DNA of 59,650 nt from Candidatus Cryosericum terrychapinii (GTDB lineage: Bacteria > Caldisericota > Caldisericia > Cryosericales > Cryosericaceae). The position numbers and the translations under genes are program-made. The DNA lies in the NCBI RefSeq assembly GCF_003570925.1, contig NZ_QXIS01000014.1:1-59650 (forward strand). Direction: 5' to 3'. The notes beneath the pieces were generated by a model that had not been told where the DNA came from, ran no database searches, and worked only from the letters and a program-made list of their open reading frames with translations. Shown one piece after another: positions 1 through 8,332 of the stretch (positions within the stretch are counted from its first letter, which is position 1; each line of letters starts with the position of its first letter).

Positions 1-96
1 CGGGCGCGCAACGATGATTGTATCCCATTTCCCCCGGTTGGCAAGAAGAACAGTGAGGATTGCTGAGCAACGTGGCAGTAGTGACGCGCACAAATC

Positions 97-105
97 TGTT
101 ATAAT
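97..105 (+). promoter_or_regulatory. Extended -10 promoter, probably leaderless
   Basis: TGT followed by a perfect TATAAT at 100-105, with no convincing -35 box. The likely start codon of the next gene is at 116, only 10 nt after the -10 box, and there is no Shine-Dalgarno between them. The transcript would then begin about 4 nt before the ATG. Confidence 0.5.
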
Positions 106-115
106 CTACCTGTCG

Positions 116-1396
116 ATGGAAACAAGAGCTGAGGTCTGTGTCATAGGTGGTGGTGCCGCCGGGATGCTGGCGGCATTGTCTGCCGCAAGGTACCTCAAAG
201 TCTCTGGCCACGGTGGCTCGGTCCTCATCCTGGAACGGAATCGGGTGCTGGGCAGGAAGCTGGCCATCACGGGCAAGGGCAGGGCAAATGTGACCAATAC
301 GCGTTCACTGGACGAGTTTGTCCAAGCTTTCGGCCCTTCCGGCCGATTCCTCTACCCGGCTTTCGAGTCCTTTTTCTCCGATGACCTTGTCGCTTTTTTT
401 GCCGAAGCCGGCCTGCAACTCAAGACGGAGCGGGGTGGTCGAGTGTTCCCTGTGACGGACAAGGCGCAGGATGTTGTCCAGGCTCTCGGGCTGCTGCTCG
501 TGCGAGACGGTGTTGATATCGTCTACTCGGCTCGGGTCCGAAGTATCGATGCCGGGTCCAGGGGTTGGACGATCGGTTTGGAGTCTGGTGGATTGTTGCA
601 CTGCCGGGCCGTGGTCGTGGCCACAGGTGGAAAATCGTATCCTGGTACAGGGTCGACGGGAGACGGATATCAGCTTCTTGAGCGCGTGGGCCATCACCCC
701 GGTCGCTTGGTGCCTGGCCTGGTTTCCCTGCACTGTCCCGAGAAGTGGCTGAGAGAACTTGCGGGGATTTCGCTCGAAGGCGTCGCTGTGGAGGCGTGGG
801 TTGGCCCTAAGTTGCTGGCTCGAAGGCAGGGAGAAGTCATGATAACGGATCGAGGCATTGGGGGTCCGGCCGTCCTGTCGCTGAGCCTGGCCGTCACACC
901 GGCTCTGGCCGAGAGCCAGGCTGTCGTTTTGTGCATGGACCTGCGGCCCGAGAAGACGTTGGACCAAGAGCTTCACGAGATCGAAGCTTGCGGGAATGCC
1001 GATGAGATCCTGGTGAATGTCTCGAGGTTTCTTCCGAAGCGGATGGCGCTTGAGCTGATGCGTATGTGGGGCCTTGAAGGGAAGGGCAGCACACCGTTAC
1101 CCAGGAAAACCCTTGCAGCAATCGCTCGATCAGTCAAGGGAGTGGAGCTGAGATGCACAGGGGCCGACCCTCTCGCCTCCGCGATCATCACGCAGGGGGG
1201 AGTACCTCTGCGAGAGATTGACCCGCGAACCATGGGATCGAGACTCGTTCCCGGATTGTTCATTGCAGGCGAGCTTCTGGACCTGCAGGCTGTCACCGGT
1301 GGCTATAATCTGCAGGCAGCTTTCTCGACCGGATTTCTCGCCGGAAGGTGTGCGGCCGAATACGTTGCCAAATCACCAAATGACAGTAAACTTTAA
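116..1396 (+). CDS. HI0933/YhiN-family FAD-binding flavoprotein
   Basis: Predicted cytosolic flavoprotein of the HI0933-like (BaiN/aminoacetone oxidase-like) family, whose physiological substrate is not settled. The 426-residue protein begins with a Rossmann FAD motif GGGAAG at residues 11-16, has the family motif GRKLAITGKGRANVTN at about 46-61, a GGKSYPGTGSTG motif near 172, and the C-terminal flavin-contact stretch GELLDLQAVTGGYNLQ near 386. The frame is open back to 14, but the ATG at 116 puts the FAD motif at the usual distance from the N-terminus and follows a TATAAT box. It stands alone, 23 nt before pdxS. Family assignment is firm; function is inferred only at the level of FAD-dependent oxidoreductase. 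Confidence 0.88.
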   Translation: METRAEVCVIGGGAAGMLAALSAARYLKVSGHGGSVLILERNRVLGRKLAITGKGRANVTNTRSLDEFVQAFGPSGRFLYPAFESFFSDDLVAFFAEAGLQLKTERGGRVFPVTDKAQDVVQALGLLLVRDGVDIVYSARVRSIDAGSRGWTIGLESGGLLHCRAVVVATGGKSYPGTGSTGDGYQLLERVGHHPGRLVPGLVSLHCPEKWLRELAGISLEGVAVEAWVGPKLLARRQGEVMITDRGIGGPAVLSLSLAVTPALAESQAVVLCMDLRPEKTLDQELHEIEACGNADEILVNVSRFLPKRMALELMRMWGLEGKGSTPLPRKTLAAIARSVKGVELRCTGADPLASAIITQGGVPLREIDPRTMGSRLVPGLFIAGELLDLQAVTGGYNLQAAFSTGFLAGRCAAEYVAKSPNDSKL

Positions 1397-1418
1397 GGGT
1401 TGAAGAGGTGACACTGAC

Positions 1419-2303
1419 ATGGCTGAAATCGGAACGACCAAGGTAAAGCGTGGTTTGGCAGAGATGTTCAAGGGTGGCGTCATCATGGACGTGACGACGG
1501 TCGACCAGGCGAAGATTGCCGAAGAAGCCGGTGCAGTGTCAGTGATGGCACTCGAACGGATTCCGGCCGATATTCGCAAGGAAGGTGGCGTCGCAAGGGC
1601 GGCTGATCCAGGGCTTGTCGAACAGATCATGGATGCCGTCTCGATTCCCGTCATGGCCAAAGTACGCATCGGACACATCTCCGAAGCACGGATACTGGAG
1701 TATATGGGCGTCGACTTCATTGACGAGAGTGAAGTGCTGACTCCTGCTGATGTCACCTATCATATCGACAAGTGGCAGTTCAAGATCCCCTTCGTGTGCG
1801 GAGCGCGCAATCTGGGCGAGGCACTGCGGCGTGTCAGCGAGGGAGCTGCGATGATCAGGACGAAGGGCGAGCCGGGCACCGGAGACGTTTCTGAGGCGGT
1901 CACGCACATGCGAGCGGTCATGAACGAGGTTCGCAAGGTGCAATCGATGCTTGAGGATGAACTCGTGGTCGAAGCGAAGGATCTTGGGGTCAATGTTGAG
2001 CTACTGCGCGAAGTGCGTACACTGGGACGTCTTCCCGTGGTCAACTTTGCAGCGGGGGGCATTGCTACCCCGGCCGACGCGGCACTCATGATGACGCTCG
2101 GGGCCGATGGTGTGTTTGTGGGTTCTGGCATTTTCAAGAGTTCGGATCCGCTTCCGAGAGCAAAAGCCATCGTGGCGGCAACGACCTACTGGGAGGATCC
2201 CAAGGTGCTCTCTGAGGTAAGCAAGGGCTTGAAGGCAGGTATGCCAGGCATAGACGCACGCACGCTTGTCGAGCTCGATAAGATGCAGGTGAGGGATAAC
2301 TAG
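1419..2303 (+). CDS. pdxS: Pyridoxal 5'-phosphate synthase subunit PdxS
   Basis: Synthase subunit of the DXP-independent vitamin B6 pathway. It makes pyridoxal 5'-phosphate from ribose 5-phosphate, glyceraldehyde 3-phosphate and ammonia supplied by PdxT. The 294-residue (beta/alpha)8 protein has the two catalytic lysines at the canonical positions: Lys81 in VMAKVRIGH and Lys149 in AMIRTKGE. Length matches the family. A purine-rich GAAGAGGTG precedes the ATG. It is followed after 2 nt by pdxT, the standard PdxS-PdxT pair that assembles into the 24-subunit synthase. The presence of this pathway predicts absence of the PdxA/PdxJ route, which cannot be checked here. Confidence 0.98.
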   Translation: MAEIGTTKVKRGLAEMFKGGVIMDVTTVDQAKIAEEAGAVSVMALERIPADIRKEGGVARAADPGLVEQIMDAVSIPVMAKVRIGHISEARILEYMGVDFIDESEVLTPADVTYHIDKWQFKIPFVCGARNLGEALRRVSEGAAMIRTKGEPGTGDVSEAVTHMRAVMNEVRKVQSMLEDELVVEAKDLGVNVELLREVRTLGRLPVVNFAAGGIATPADAALMMTLGADGVFVGSGIFKSSDPLPRAKAIVAATTYWEDPKVLSEVSKGLKAGMPGIDARTLVELDKMQVRDN

Positions 2304-2305
2304 AG

Positions 2306-2896
2306 GTGGTCATTGGCGTCCTCGCTCTTCAGGGCGATTTTCGAGAACACGCTAGCATGGCGCGGTTCCTTGGCGTGGAGGTCCGTCTCGTCCGTCTCCC
2401 CGAGGAAGTCGGATTGGTGGATGGGCTGATCATCCCGGGAGGCGAAAGTACGACCATGGGGAAGCTCATGGTCAAGTACGGAGTGGATCGAGCTATCGTC
2501 GACCGTTTCAACGCAGGCAAACTGGCGATCTATGGCACATGCGCAGGAATGATCGTTTTGGCCCGGGATATTGAGGGAAGCCAGGCACAGCCTCACCTGG
2601 GACTTCTGGATGTGACTGTTCAGCGGAATGCGTTTGGGCGTCAGAAAGAGTCGAGCGAGGAAGATCTGGAAGTCCAGGGACTGGACACGCCATTGCATGT
2701 GCTGTTCATTCGAGCGCCGGTGATCGTCCGGACAGGATCTTCTGTAGAGGTACTGGCAAGGGTAACACAGGGGCCGGTCTATGTGCAGCAGGGAAGGCTC
2801 CTTGCTTCTTCGTTCCATCCGGAGCTTGGAAGCGATACGAGGGTACATGAACATTTTCTGCGATTGGCAGAACAGAGTTCAAATCAGGAGGTCTAG
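2306..2896 (+). CDS. pdxT: Pyridoxal 5'-phosphate synthase glutaminase subunit PdxT
   Basis: Class I glutamine amidotransferase that releases ammonia from glutamine and channels it to PdxS. The 196-residue protein carries the nucleophile motif GTCAG with Cys79, the oxyanion-side GGESTT motif at 45-50, and the His171/Glu173 pair in SFHPE, completing the Cys-His-Glu triad. The start codon is GTG, 2 nt after the pdxS stop, with a purine-rich GAGGG inside the end of pdxS, indicating translational coupling. The next gene, yebC, begins on the base after its stop codon, so all belong to one transcript. Confidence 0.97.
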   Translation: MVIGVLALQGDFREHASMARFLGVEVRLVRLPEEVGLVDGLIIPGGESTTMGKLMVKYGVDRAIVDRFNAGKLAIYGTCAGMIVLARDIEGSQAQPHLGLLDVTVQRNAFGRQKESSEEDLEVQGLDTPLHVLFIRAPVIVRTGSSVEVLARVTQGPVYVQQGRLLASSFHPELGSDTRVHEHFLRLAEQSSNQEV

Positions 2897-3652
2897 ATGT
2901 CTGGGCATTCCAAGTGGCACAATATTCAGGCCAAGAAGGGCGTAGAAGACGCCAAGCGCGGTCGTGCTTTCACCAAGATTACTCGTGAGATCATTATCGC
3001 GGCGAAGGCGGGCGGCGGGAGCACCGACACAAATACGCGGTTGAGAGCGGCCGTAGAAAAGGCCAAGTCAGCAGGTATGCCTAATGACAATGTCAAGAAG
3101 GCAATCATGCGCGGAACTGGAGAGATGGAGGGTATCAGCTATGAGGAGACCACATACGAAGGTTATGGTCCCAATGGTACCGCATTCATCATCCAGGCCT
3201 CGACTGACAACAAGAACCGCACGACGTCGGAAATCAGAAGGATCCTCTCTCAGCACGGTGGTGCTATGGGGGAGAACGGATCTGTCAGCTGGGGCTTCGA
3301 GCGGAAGGGTTCGTTGGAAATCGATCCGGCTGACAAGGGATACGACGATCTGTTCATGATTGCAGTGGACAGCGGCGCAGAGGACCTCAAGCAGGACGAG
3401 GAGACAACGACCGTCGTCTCCGGACCTGAGGATGTCTATAAGGTGCGCCAGGCTCTCGAGGCTGCCGGGATTGTCGTGAAGTCGGCATCTCTCACCATGA
3501 TTCCCAAGACCCTTGTTGCCGTCGCCATTGACGATGCGCGAAAAATCGCGCGGCTGGAGGAAGCGCTGGACGAACACGATGACGTCAGCGACTACTTCTC
3601 CAACTATGAAATGAGCGACGAGATTATCAAGCTGCTGGAGCAGGAAAGCTAG
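2897..3652 (+). CDS. yebC: YebC/TACO1-family protein
   Basis: Member of the YebC/PmpR/TACO1 family (251 residues). Members have been described as DNA-binding transcriptional regulators, and TACO1-type relatives as factors that relieve ribosome stalling. The N-terminal signature MSGHSKWHNIQ and the three-domain length are typical. A strong AGGAGG lies 6 nt before the ATG, which directly abuts the pdxT stop. In many bacteria yebC lies just before ruvC, as it does here, so this is the classic yebC-ruvCAB arrangement fused downstream of pdxST. Which of the two proposed activities applies cannot be told from sequence. Confidence 0.96.
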   Translation: MSGHSKWHNIQAKKGVEDAKRGRAFTKITREIIIAAKAGGGSTDTNTRLRAAVEKAKSAGMPNDNVKKAIMRGTGEMEGISYEETTYEGYGPNGTAFIIQASTDNKNRTTSEIRRILSQHGGAMGENGSVSWGFERKGSLEIDPADKGYDDLFMIAVDSGAEDLKQDEETTTVVSGPEDVYKVRQALEAAGIVVKSASLTMIPKTLVAVAIDDARKIARLEEALDEHDDVSDYFSNYEMSDEIIKLLEQES

Positions 3653-3659
3653 AGACTGT

Positions 3660-4175
3660 ATGCTTACTCTGGGAATCGATCCCGGACTGGCACGTATTGG
3701 CTACGGTGTCGTCTCGTCAGACGGCGACACCGTAGCCCTTCTTGACTATGGGTGCCTGGAGACCCATCCTGGTACGCCATATCCGGACAGGCTCAAGTAC
3801 ATCTATGACAGCGTCCGCCGACTCGTCCGCAGGTACAAGCCGGATGCAGTGGCGCTCGAGTCTCTGTTCTTCTTTCGAAACGCCCGTACGGTCATGAAGG
3901 TCAGTGAGGCGCGTGGAGTCATTGTCCTTGCCATCGGCACATGTCATGTTCCTGCGTTCGAGTACACCCCTCAGCAGGTGAAGCAGGCCGTCTCATCATA
4001 TGGCATGGAGAGCAAGAAGAACGTGGAGATTGCTGTGCGCCAGATTCTTGGTGTCGAGGAGCATATTACACCTGACGACACAGCGGATGCAATTGCTATC
4101 GCCCTCTGCCATACGTTCACGGGGGCCTATCGCGAGGCAGTTCTGGCGGAGGAAACCGATGATTGCTCTGATTAG
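3660..4175 (+). CDS. ruvC: Holliday junction resolvase RuvC
   Basis: Endonuclease that cuts Holliday junctions after branch migration by RuvAB. The 171-residue RNase H-fold protein shows the acidic catalytic set: Asp7 in LGIDPG, Glu67 in VALESLFF, and Asp139/Asp140 with Asp143 in TPDDTADA. The aromatic FFF motif after Glu67, used for junction contact, is also present. It begins 7 nt after yebC and its 3' end overlaps the ruvA start by 17 nt, so ruvC and ruvA are translationally coupled. Confidence 0.97.
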   Translation: MLTLGIDPGLARIGYGVVSSDGDTVALLDYGCLETHPGTPYPDRLKYIYDSVRRLVRRYKPDAVALESLFFFRNARTVMKVSEARGVIVLAIGTCHVPAFEYTPQQVKQAVSSYGMESKKNVEIAVRQILGVEEHITPDDTADAIAIALCHTFTGAYREAVLAEETDDCSD

Positions 4176-4752
4176 GGGGACCGTATATCGCAGATTGGAT
4201 TCCGCCGTCATCGTTCTTGTCGGCGACATCGGGTATGAGGTAAGAGTGGTGGATCCCACGATGTTCGAAGTGGGGGAAGAGGTCGAACTGCGGACATACC
4301 ATGTCGTCAAGGAAGACCGGCAGGAGCTCTACGGTTTTGTCGAACAGCTGGACTATGAAGTTTTTGCCGACTTGGTCGAGCATGTTCCGGGCGTCGGCGC
4401 CAAGACCGCCCTGAGCCTTCTGCGTGCTGCACCTGCGTCTCGCCTCATCGAAGCAGTGCGGGAACAGAATGTTGGGTTACTCACTTCGGCGCCCGGCGTA
4501 GGGAAGAGAAATGCCGAGCGTATCCTCATCGAGTTGCGTCCGATCGTCAACCGCAAGTACGCTGAGTTTCTGTCTGTGGAGGGGATGACAGGAACCGAAC
4601 CCACCGTCCTGGCAGAGGTGGAGATGGCGCTCCGGTCTCTCGGATACTCACAACGAGAGATCAGTGGGTCTCTCCGGGAGCTTGGCGCTACGAAGGACCG
4701 TTCGGCTGAGGAACTCGTGAGTGATGCCTTGCAGCTTCTTTCGAGGAAATAG
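4159..4752 (+). CDS. ruvA: Holliday junction DNA helicase subunit RuvA
   Basis: Junction-binding subunit that loads the RuvB motor on four-way DNA. The start is set at the ATG at 4159 (MIALIRGTV), because the family begins with MI-x-x-x-G and the open frame upstream to 4000 overlaps ruvC out of frame. The 197-residue protein has the OB-fold N-terminal domain, paired helix-hairpin-helix motifs (VPGVGAKTALSLL and APGVGKRNAERILIEL) and a C-terminal helical domain III that contacts RuvB (about 150-197). It overlaps ruvC by 17 nt and precedes ruvB by 3 nt. Confidence 0.96.
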   Translation: MIALIRGTVYRRLDSAVIVLVGDIGYEVRVVDPTMFEVGEEVELRTYHVVKEDRQELYGFVEQLDYEVFADLVEHVPGVGAKTALSLLRAAPASRLIEAVREQNVGLLTSAPGVGKRNAERILIELRPIVNRKYAEFLSVEGMTGTEPTVLAEVEMALRSLGYSQREISGSLRELGATKDRSAEELVSDALQLLSRK

Positions 4753-4755
4753 GGT

Positions 4756-5838
4756 ATGGCAGCCGGCGAGGAGAAGCGCGTACGTCGGAAAGCACCTGTC
4801 ACTCAAGCCCCACTGTCGTCCGGGAAGCCCGAGGGTGACGCGGTGGGCTCGACGTTGCGGCCACGACGTCTCGAGGATTTCATAGGACAGGAGCAACTGC
4901 GGAACAACCTGGACATTTTCATCAAGGCCGCACGTAGCCGCAATGAGCCGCTGGACCACTGCCTGCTCTACGGCCCTCCTGGTCTGGGCAAGACAACACT
5001 CTCGCAGATCATTGCTGCGGAGCTTGGTGTGCGATTCAAGTTCACGAGTGGACCGGCACTCACGCGGGCGGGCGATCTTGCCAGCATCCTGGTATCGCTC
5101 AGGGAGCGGGATGTGCTGTTTATCGACGAGATTCATCGTCTGCCTCCCGCGGTGGAAGAATCTCTGTATTCTGCCATGGAGGATTTTCGACTGCCCATCA
5201 TCCTGGGGAAGGGGCCAAGTGCCAAGATAATGACGATATCCCTCAAACCGTTCACTCTTATCGGAGCGACCACCCGGTTTGGCATGCTGTCCGCCCCTCT
5301 TCGTGACAGGTTCGGCATCGTCATGCGCATGGATCCGTACAATGAGGAAGAATTGACCCAGATCATTGCCAATGCCGCCTGCCGCCTTGATACGGTTGTG
5401 GAGCCGGCTGCTGCCACACGCATTGCCGGTCGCTCACGCGGCATCCCTCGCATAGCGCTTCGGAACCTGAAACGCATCAGAGACTACCTGGCATACGCGG
5501 GGGCTTCGGTCGTCGATGTCAAGCTGGTCGACGAGGCTTTTTCACAGCTCAACATCGACAAGTATGGCCTGCTGGACATCGATCGGAGGCTCCTTGCCGC
5601 TATCGATGAGAAATTCAGAGGTGGCCCTGTGGGGCTCGACAGCCTGGCTTCTGCGATCAGTGAAGACCCCGAGACGGTGTCCGTCGTCATCGAGCCGTAT
5701 CTGGTGCAGTTGAATTTCATCGCGCGGACATCGCAGGGACGCGTCATAACGGACCTTGGCCGGCGATATCTGAAGGGTCATGACGGTGTCTCGGGTGATG
5801 GGGAAGATGGGCTGTTCAGACATCTGCGAAGGCTCTGA
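4756..5838 (+). CDS. ruvB: Holliday junction branch migration ATPase RuvB
   Basis: AAA+ motor that drives branch migration with RuvA. The 360-residue protein has Walker A GPPGLGKT at 73-80, Walker B FIDEIH at 122-127, sensor 1 GATTR, the arginine-finger region PLRDRFG, and a C-terminal winged-helix domain. The first about 33 residues are a basic, low-complexity extension before the usual LRPRRLEDFIGQ start, slightly longer than in many RuvBs. The gene ends the pdxST-yebC-ruvCAB unit; a new promoter for tRNA-Ser begins 3 nt after its stop. Confidence 0.97.
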   Translation: MAAGEEKRVRRKAPVTQAPLSSGKPEGDAVGSTLRPRRLEDFIGQEQLRNNLDIFIKAARSRNEPLDHCLLYGPPGLGKTTLSQIIAAELGVRFKFTSGPALTRAGDLASILVSLRERDVLFIDEIHRLPPAVEESLYSAMEDFRLPIILGKGPSAKIMTISLKPFTLIGATTRFGMLSAPLRDRFGIVMRMDPYNEEELTQIIANAACRLDTVVEPAAATRIAGRSRGIPRIALRNLKRIRDYLAYAGASVVDVKLVDEAFSQLNIDKYGLLDIDRRLLAAIDEKFRGGPVGLDSLASAISEDPETVSVVIEPYLVQLNFIARTSQGRVITDLGRRYLKGHDGVSGDGEDGLFRHLRRL

Positions 5839-5841
5839 CCC

Positions 5842-5869
5842 TTGATAATGTGCGCGAAGCCGGTATAAT
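5842..5869 (+). promoter_or_regulatory. Sigma-70-type promoter for tRNA-Ser and coaX
   Basis: TTGATA at 5842-5847, a 16-nt spacer, and perfect TATAAT at 5864-5869. The expected start site near 5876 lies about 40 nt upstream of the tRNA. Confidence 0.75.
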
Positions 5870-5916
5870 TAGCTAGAGCCCGTGCAATAGTGCGGGTTTG
5901 TCAGTTTCCAAAGCAC

Positions 5917-6008
5917 GGAGAGATGGCCGAGTGGCTGAAGGCACTCGCCTGCTAAGCGAGTGGGTGGCTAATACCGCCTCCCGGGTCCAAATCCCGGTCT
6001 CTCCGCCA
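5917..6008 (+). tRNA. tRNA-Ser(GCT)
   Basis: Class II tRNA, 92 nt, with encoded CCA. The acceptor GGAGAGA pairs with TCTCTCC, the anticodon stem CTCGC/GCGAG encloses loop CTGCTAA with anticodon GCT (reads AGC/AGT), and there is a long variable arm. It lies between ruvB and coaX with its own promoter. Confidence 0.96.
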
Positions 6009-6032
6009 TTCTGGTTTTGAAGGTGCGCCACC

Positions 6033-6812
6033 ATGCTTCTTGCCATTGATGTCGGGAACACCAACATAGTCTGTGGCCTCTTCGACGGTACTGTTCTGCG
6101 CGATAGTTGGCGCCTGACGACCGATAGGGGCAAGACTGCCGATGAATACAGCGTGTTCATTCGCAGTCTGTTTCAGTTCTCCGATGTCCAGCTGGGGGAC
6201 GTAGAGTCTGTCGTCCTGGCTTCTGTTGTCCCGCCGCTTACGCCAATCATGCGCCGCCTCGTCGATCGTATGTTTCATGTCCAACCCCTCGTGATCTCGA
6301 CGGCACTCAACACCAATATCACCTGGGAGGTCGAGTCTCCATCCGAGATGGGGGCCGACCGTATTGCTGATTGTGTCGGCGGGTATATGAAATATGGGGG
6401 ACCCTGCATCATTATCGACCTCGGGACTGCGACGACGTTCAACTTTGTCAGCGGCGATGGAAGGTATCTTGGGGGATCCATAGCACCCGGTCTTCTCAAT
6501 TCCAGCGAATCCCTGTTCACCAAGACGGCCAAGTTGCCCCGTATCGAGCTTGAGCGTCCCGCAACAAGCCTCGGAATTGACACGATTACGCAGATGCAGG
6601 TTGGTGTCGTCTGGGGCATGGTTTTCATGGTCGACGGCATGATCCAGCGTATCCGTCGGGACGCGGGTTGTCCAGATGCCAGAGTAATCCTGACGGGGGG
6701 ACTGTCGAGTGTAGTGGTCCCTGGCTTGCAGACAACGTGCGTACATGACCCGAATCTCACGCTCGATGGCTTGCGAATCCTCTTTGAGTTGAACAGGAAC
6801 AGGACCGAGTGA
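6033..6812 (+). CDS. coaX: Type III pantothenate kinase CoaX
   Basis: Catalyses the first step of coenzyme A synthesis, ATP-dependent phosphorylation of pantothenate. The type III enzyme belongs to the ASKHA fold and is not feedback inhibited by CoA. The 259-residue protein starts MLLAIDVGNTN with the phosphate-binding DVGNTN at 6-11, has the GADR motif near 108 and the IDLGTATTFN adenosine/phosphate motif near 128. The ATG follows tRNA-Ser by 24 nt, so it is probably co-transcribed with the tRNA. Its stop overlaps the GTG start of dus (GTGA). Confidence 0.96.
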   Translation: MLLAIDVGNTNIVCGLFDGTVLRDSWRLTTDRGKTADEYSVFIRSLFQFSDVQLGDVESVVLASVVPPLTPIMRRLVDRMFHVQPLVISTALNTNITWEVESPSEMGADRIADCVGGYMKYGGPCIIIDLGTATTFNFVSGDGRYLGGSIAPGLLNSSESLFTKTAKLPRIELERPATSLGIDTITQMQVGVVWGMVFMVDGMIQRIRRDAGCPDARVILTGGLSSVVVPGLQTTCVHDPNLTLDGLRILFELNRNRTE

Positions 6813-7801
6813 ACATAGGGCTGCTGAAGCTCGATGGGCGCGCCTTTCTTGCGCCCCTTGCGGGATATGGCGATAGTCCCTTTCGCATTCTATGCAGACA
6901 CTATGGCGCAGCCATGGTCTACACAGAGATGGTTTCGTCCCTCGGCATCAAGTTCAACAACACCAAGACATTCGGGATGCTGGTGTTCGACCCTGTTGAG
7001 CACCCTGTCGACTTCCAGATATTTGGGGCTCGACCTGATGCAATGGCACAAGCTGCAGAGGTTCTGGCGAAGGCAGGGGTCGATGCCATCGACATCAACA
7101 TGGGGTGTCCCGAGCCAAAAATCGTGAAGACGGGTGCCGGATCAGCGTTGTTGAGAGATCTTTCTCTTATCGATGCAATCACGTCGGCCGTTGTGCGAGC
7201 GACGCGGCTGCCGGTTACAGTGAAAATACGCAAGGGATTCCTGCTCGACAATAACGTTGCCGAGGAAATCCTGGCCATTTGTGAGAAGAACGGTGTGGCA
7301 GCCCTTGCGATTCACGGCAGTACCGCTGTGCAGGGACGCTCGGGCTCGAAGGACTGGGATGTTATCGCTGAAGCAAAGGCGAAGGCGACCATACCAATCA
7401 TTGCGAACGGAGGCGTCAAGAAGGCTGAGGACGCCAAGAGGTTTCTCGACTACACTAAAGCTGATTACGTGATGATAGGGCGGGCGGCTCTTGGAAATCC
7501 GTGGGTCTTCGAGCAGATCAACGATGTTCTGGGTGGCAGGAGTCCTCGCGAGCCCGGAGTTGACGAGCGGTTCAGGGTCATGCAGGAGCATGTCGACCGT
7601 GAGGTCGCTCTCAAGGGTGAGGTCATTGGAGTCAAGGAGATGCGCAAGCACCTCGCTTTCTACTTCAGGGGCCTCCCTGAGGCGACGACGTATCGAGGGC
7701 GGATCAATCAGGTGAAGGAAGCAGACCAGCTGAAGAAGCTGTTGAATGAGTACCGTGCGCTGTGCACGGGTGCCAGCGAGGAGGTTCACCATGATGCATG
7801 A
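6809..7801 (+). CDS. dus: tRNA-dihydrouridine synthase (DusB-like)
   Basis: FMN enzyme that reduces uridines in the tRNA D-loop to dihydrouridine. The 330-residue TIM-barrel protein has the catalytic cysteine Cys100 in NMGCPEPK, the FMN-phosphate region IANGGVKKAEDA, and a C-terminal helical RNA-binding domain. It starts with GTG overlapping the coaX stop. Its last bases overlap the start of greA. The dus-greA-lysS order is a frequent bacterial arrangement and supports the calls of its neighbours. Which D-loop position it modifies cannot be assigned. Confidence 0.95.
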   Translation: MNIGLLKLDGRAFLAPLAGYGDSPFRILCRHYGAAMVYTEMVSSLGIKFNNTKTFGMLVFDPVEHPVDFQIFGARPDAMAQAAEVLAKAGVDAIDINMGCPEPKIVKTGAGSALLRDLSLIDAITSAVVRATRLPVTVKIRKGFLLDNNVAEEILAICEKNGVAALAIHGSTAVQGRSGSKDWDVIAEAKAKATIPIIANGGVKKAEDAKRFLDYTKADYVMIGRAALGNPWVFEQINDVLGGRSPREPGVDERFRVMQEHVDREVALKGEVIGVKEMRKHLAFYFRGLPEATTYRGRINQVKEADQLKKLLNEYRALCTGASEEVHHDA

Positions 7802-8330
7802 CGAAGAAGAGCATTTCGACGAAGAGATTGAAATCACCAATGTGCGTGAAGATGAGGAAGAGAAGTTATACATCAGCCCCTCTCAGCACAAGAAGATGCT
7901 TGAGGAGCTCGACAGGCTGAAGACCAAGGAGCGCCTTCGGATCGCAGAGCGTATCAAGGAAGCCAAAGGGTTCGGTGATCTCTCGGAGAATGCCGAATAC
8001 GAAGAGGCCAAGAAGGAGCAGGCGTTCATCGAGGGAACCATCATGGACGTCGAACGTCAGCTCGAGCACTCCGTGGTCGTCGAACCAGGCGATACGGGCA
8101 CCGGCGAAGTTCACATGGGCTGCAAGGTTCAGGTACTCGACGTGGAGACTGCCAAGACTCGCTGGTTTACCATCGTCGGCAATCTTGAAGCCGATCCAAT
8201 GGAAGGTCACATTTCCATTGATAGTCCAGTGGGCAAGGCCCTCGTGGGGAAGCGCGAGAAGGAGACCGTTGCGGTGCGTATCCCTAAGGGTCGCGTCTCC
8301 TACAGGATTCTCTCCATCGAGAAGGTATAG
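7791..8330 (+). CDS. greA: Transcription elongation factor GreA with acidic N-terminal extension
   Basis: GreA rescues backtracked RNA polymerase by inserting its coiled coil into the secondary channel and stimulating transcript cleavage. The ATG at 7791 is set by GAGGAGG 6 nt upstream; an in-frame ATG at 7746 lies inside dus and has no such site. The 179-residue protein shows the tip motif with the acidic pair (GDLSENAEY) and the C-terminal FKBP-like domain. Unusually, about 23 residues precede the normal GreA start (KLYISPSQ), and more than half of these are Asp or Glu. The gene overlaps dus by 11 nt and precedes lysS by 2 nt. Confidence 0.95.
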   Translation: MMHDEEEHFDEEIEITNVREDEEEKLYISPSQHKKMLEELDRLKTKERLRIAERIKEAKGFGDLSENAEYEEAKKEQAFIEGTIMDVERQLEHSVVVEPGDTGTGEVHMGCKVQVLDVETAKTRWFTIVGNLEADPMEGHISIDSPVGKALVGKREKETVAVRIPKGRVSYRILSIEKV

Positions 8331-8332
8331 TC

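Noticed and set aside
5952-6746. A 264-residue open frame on the minus strand
   Set aside because: Antisense to tRNA-Ser and coaX, both certain; no motif in the translation.
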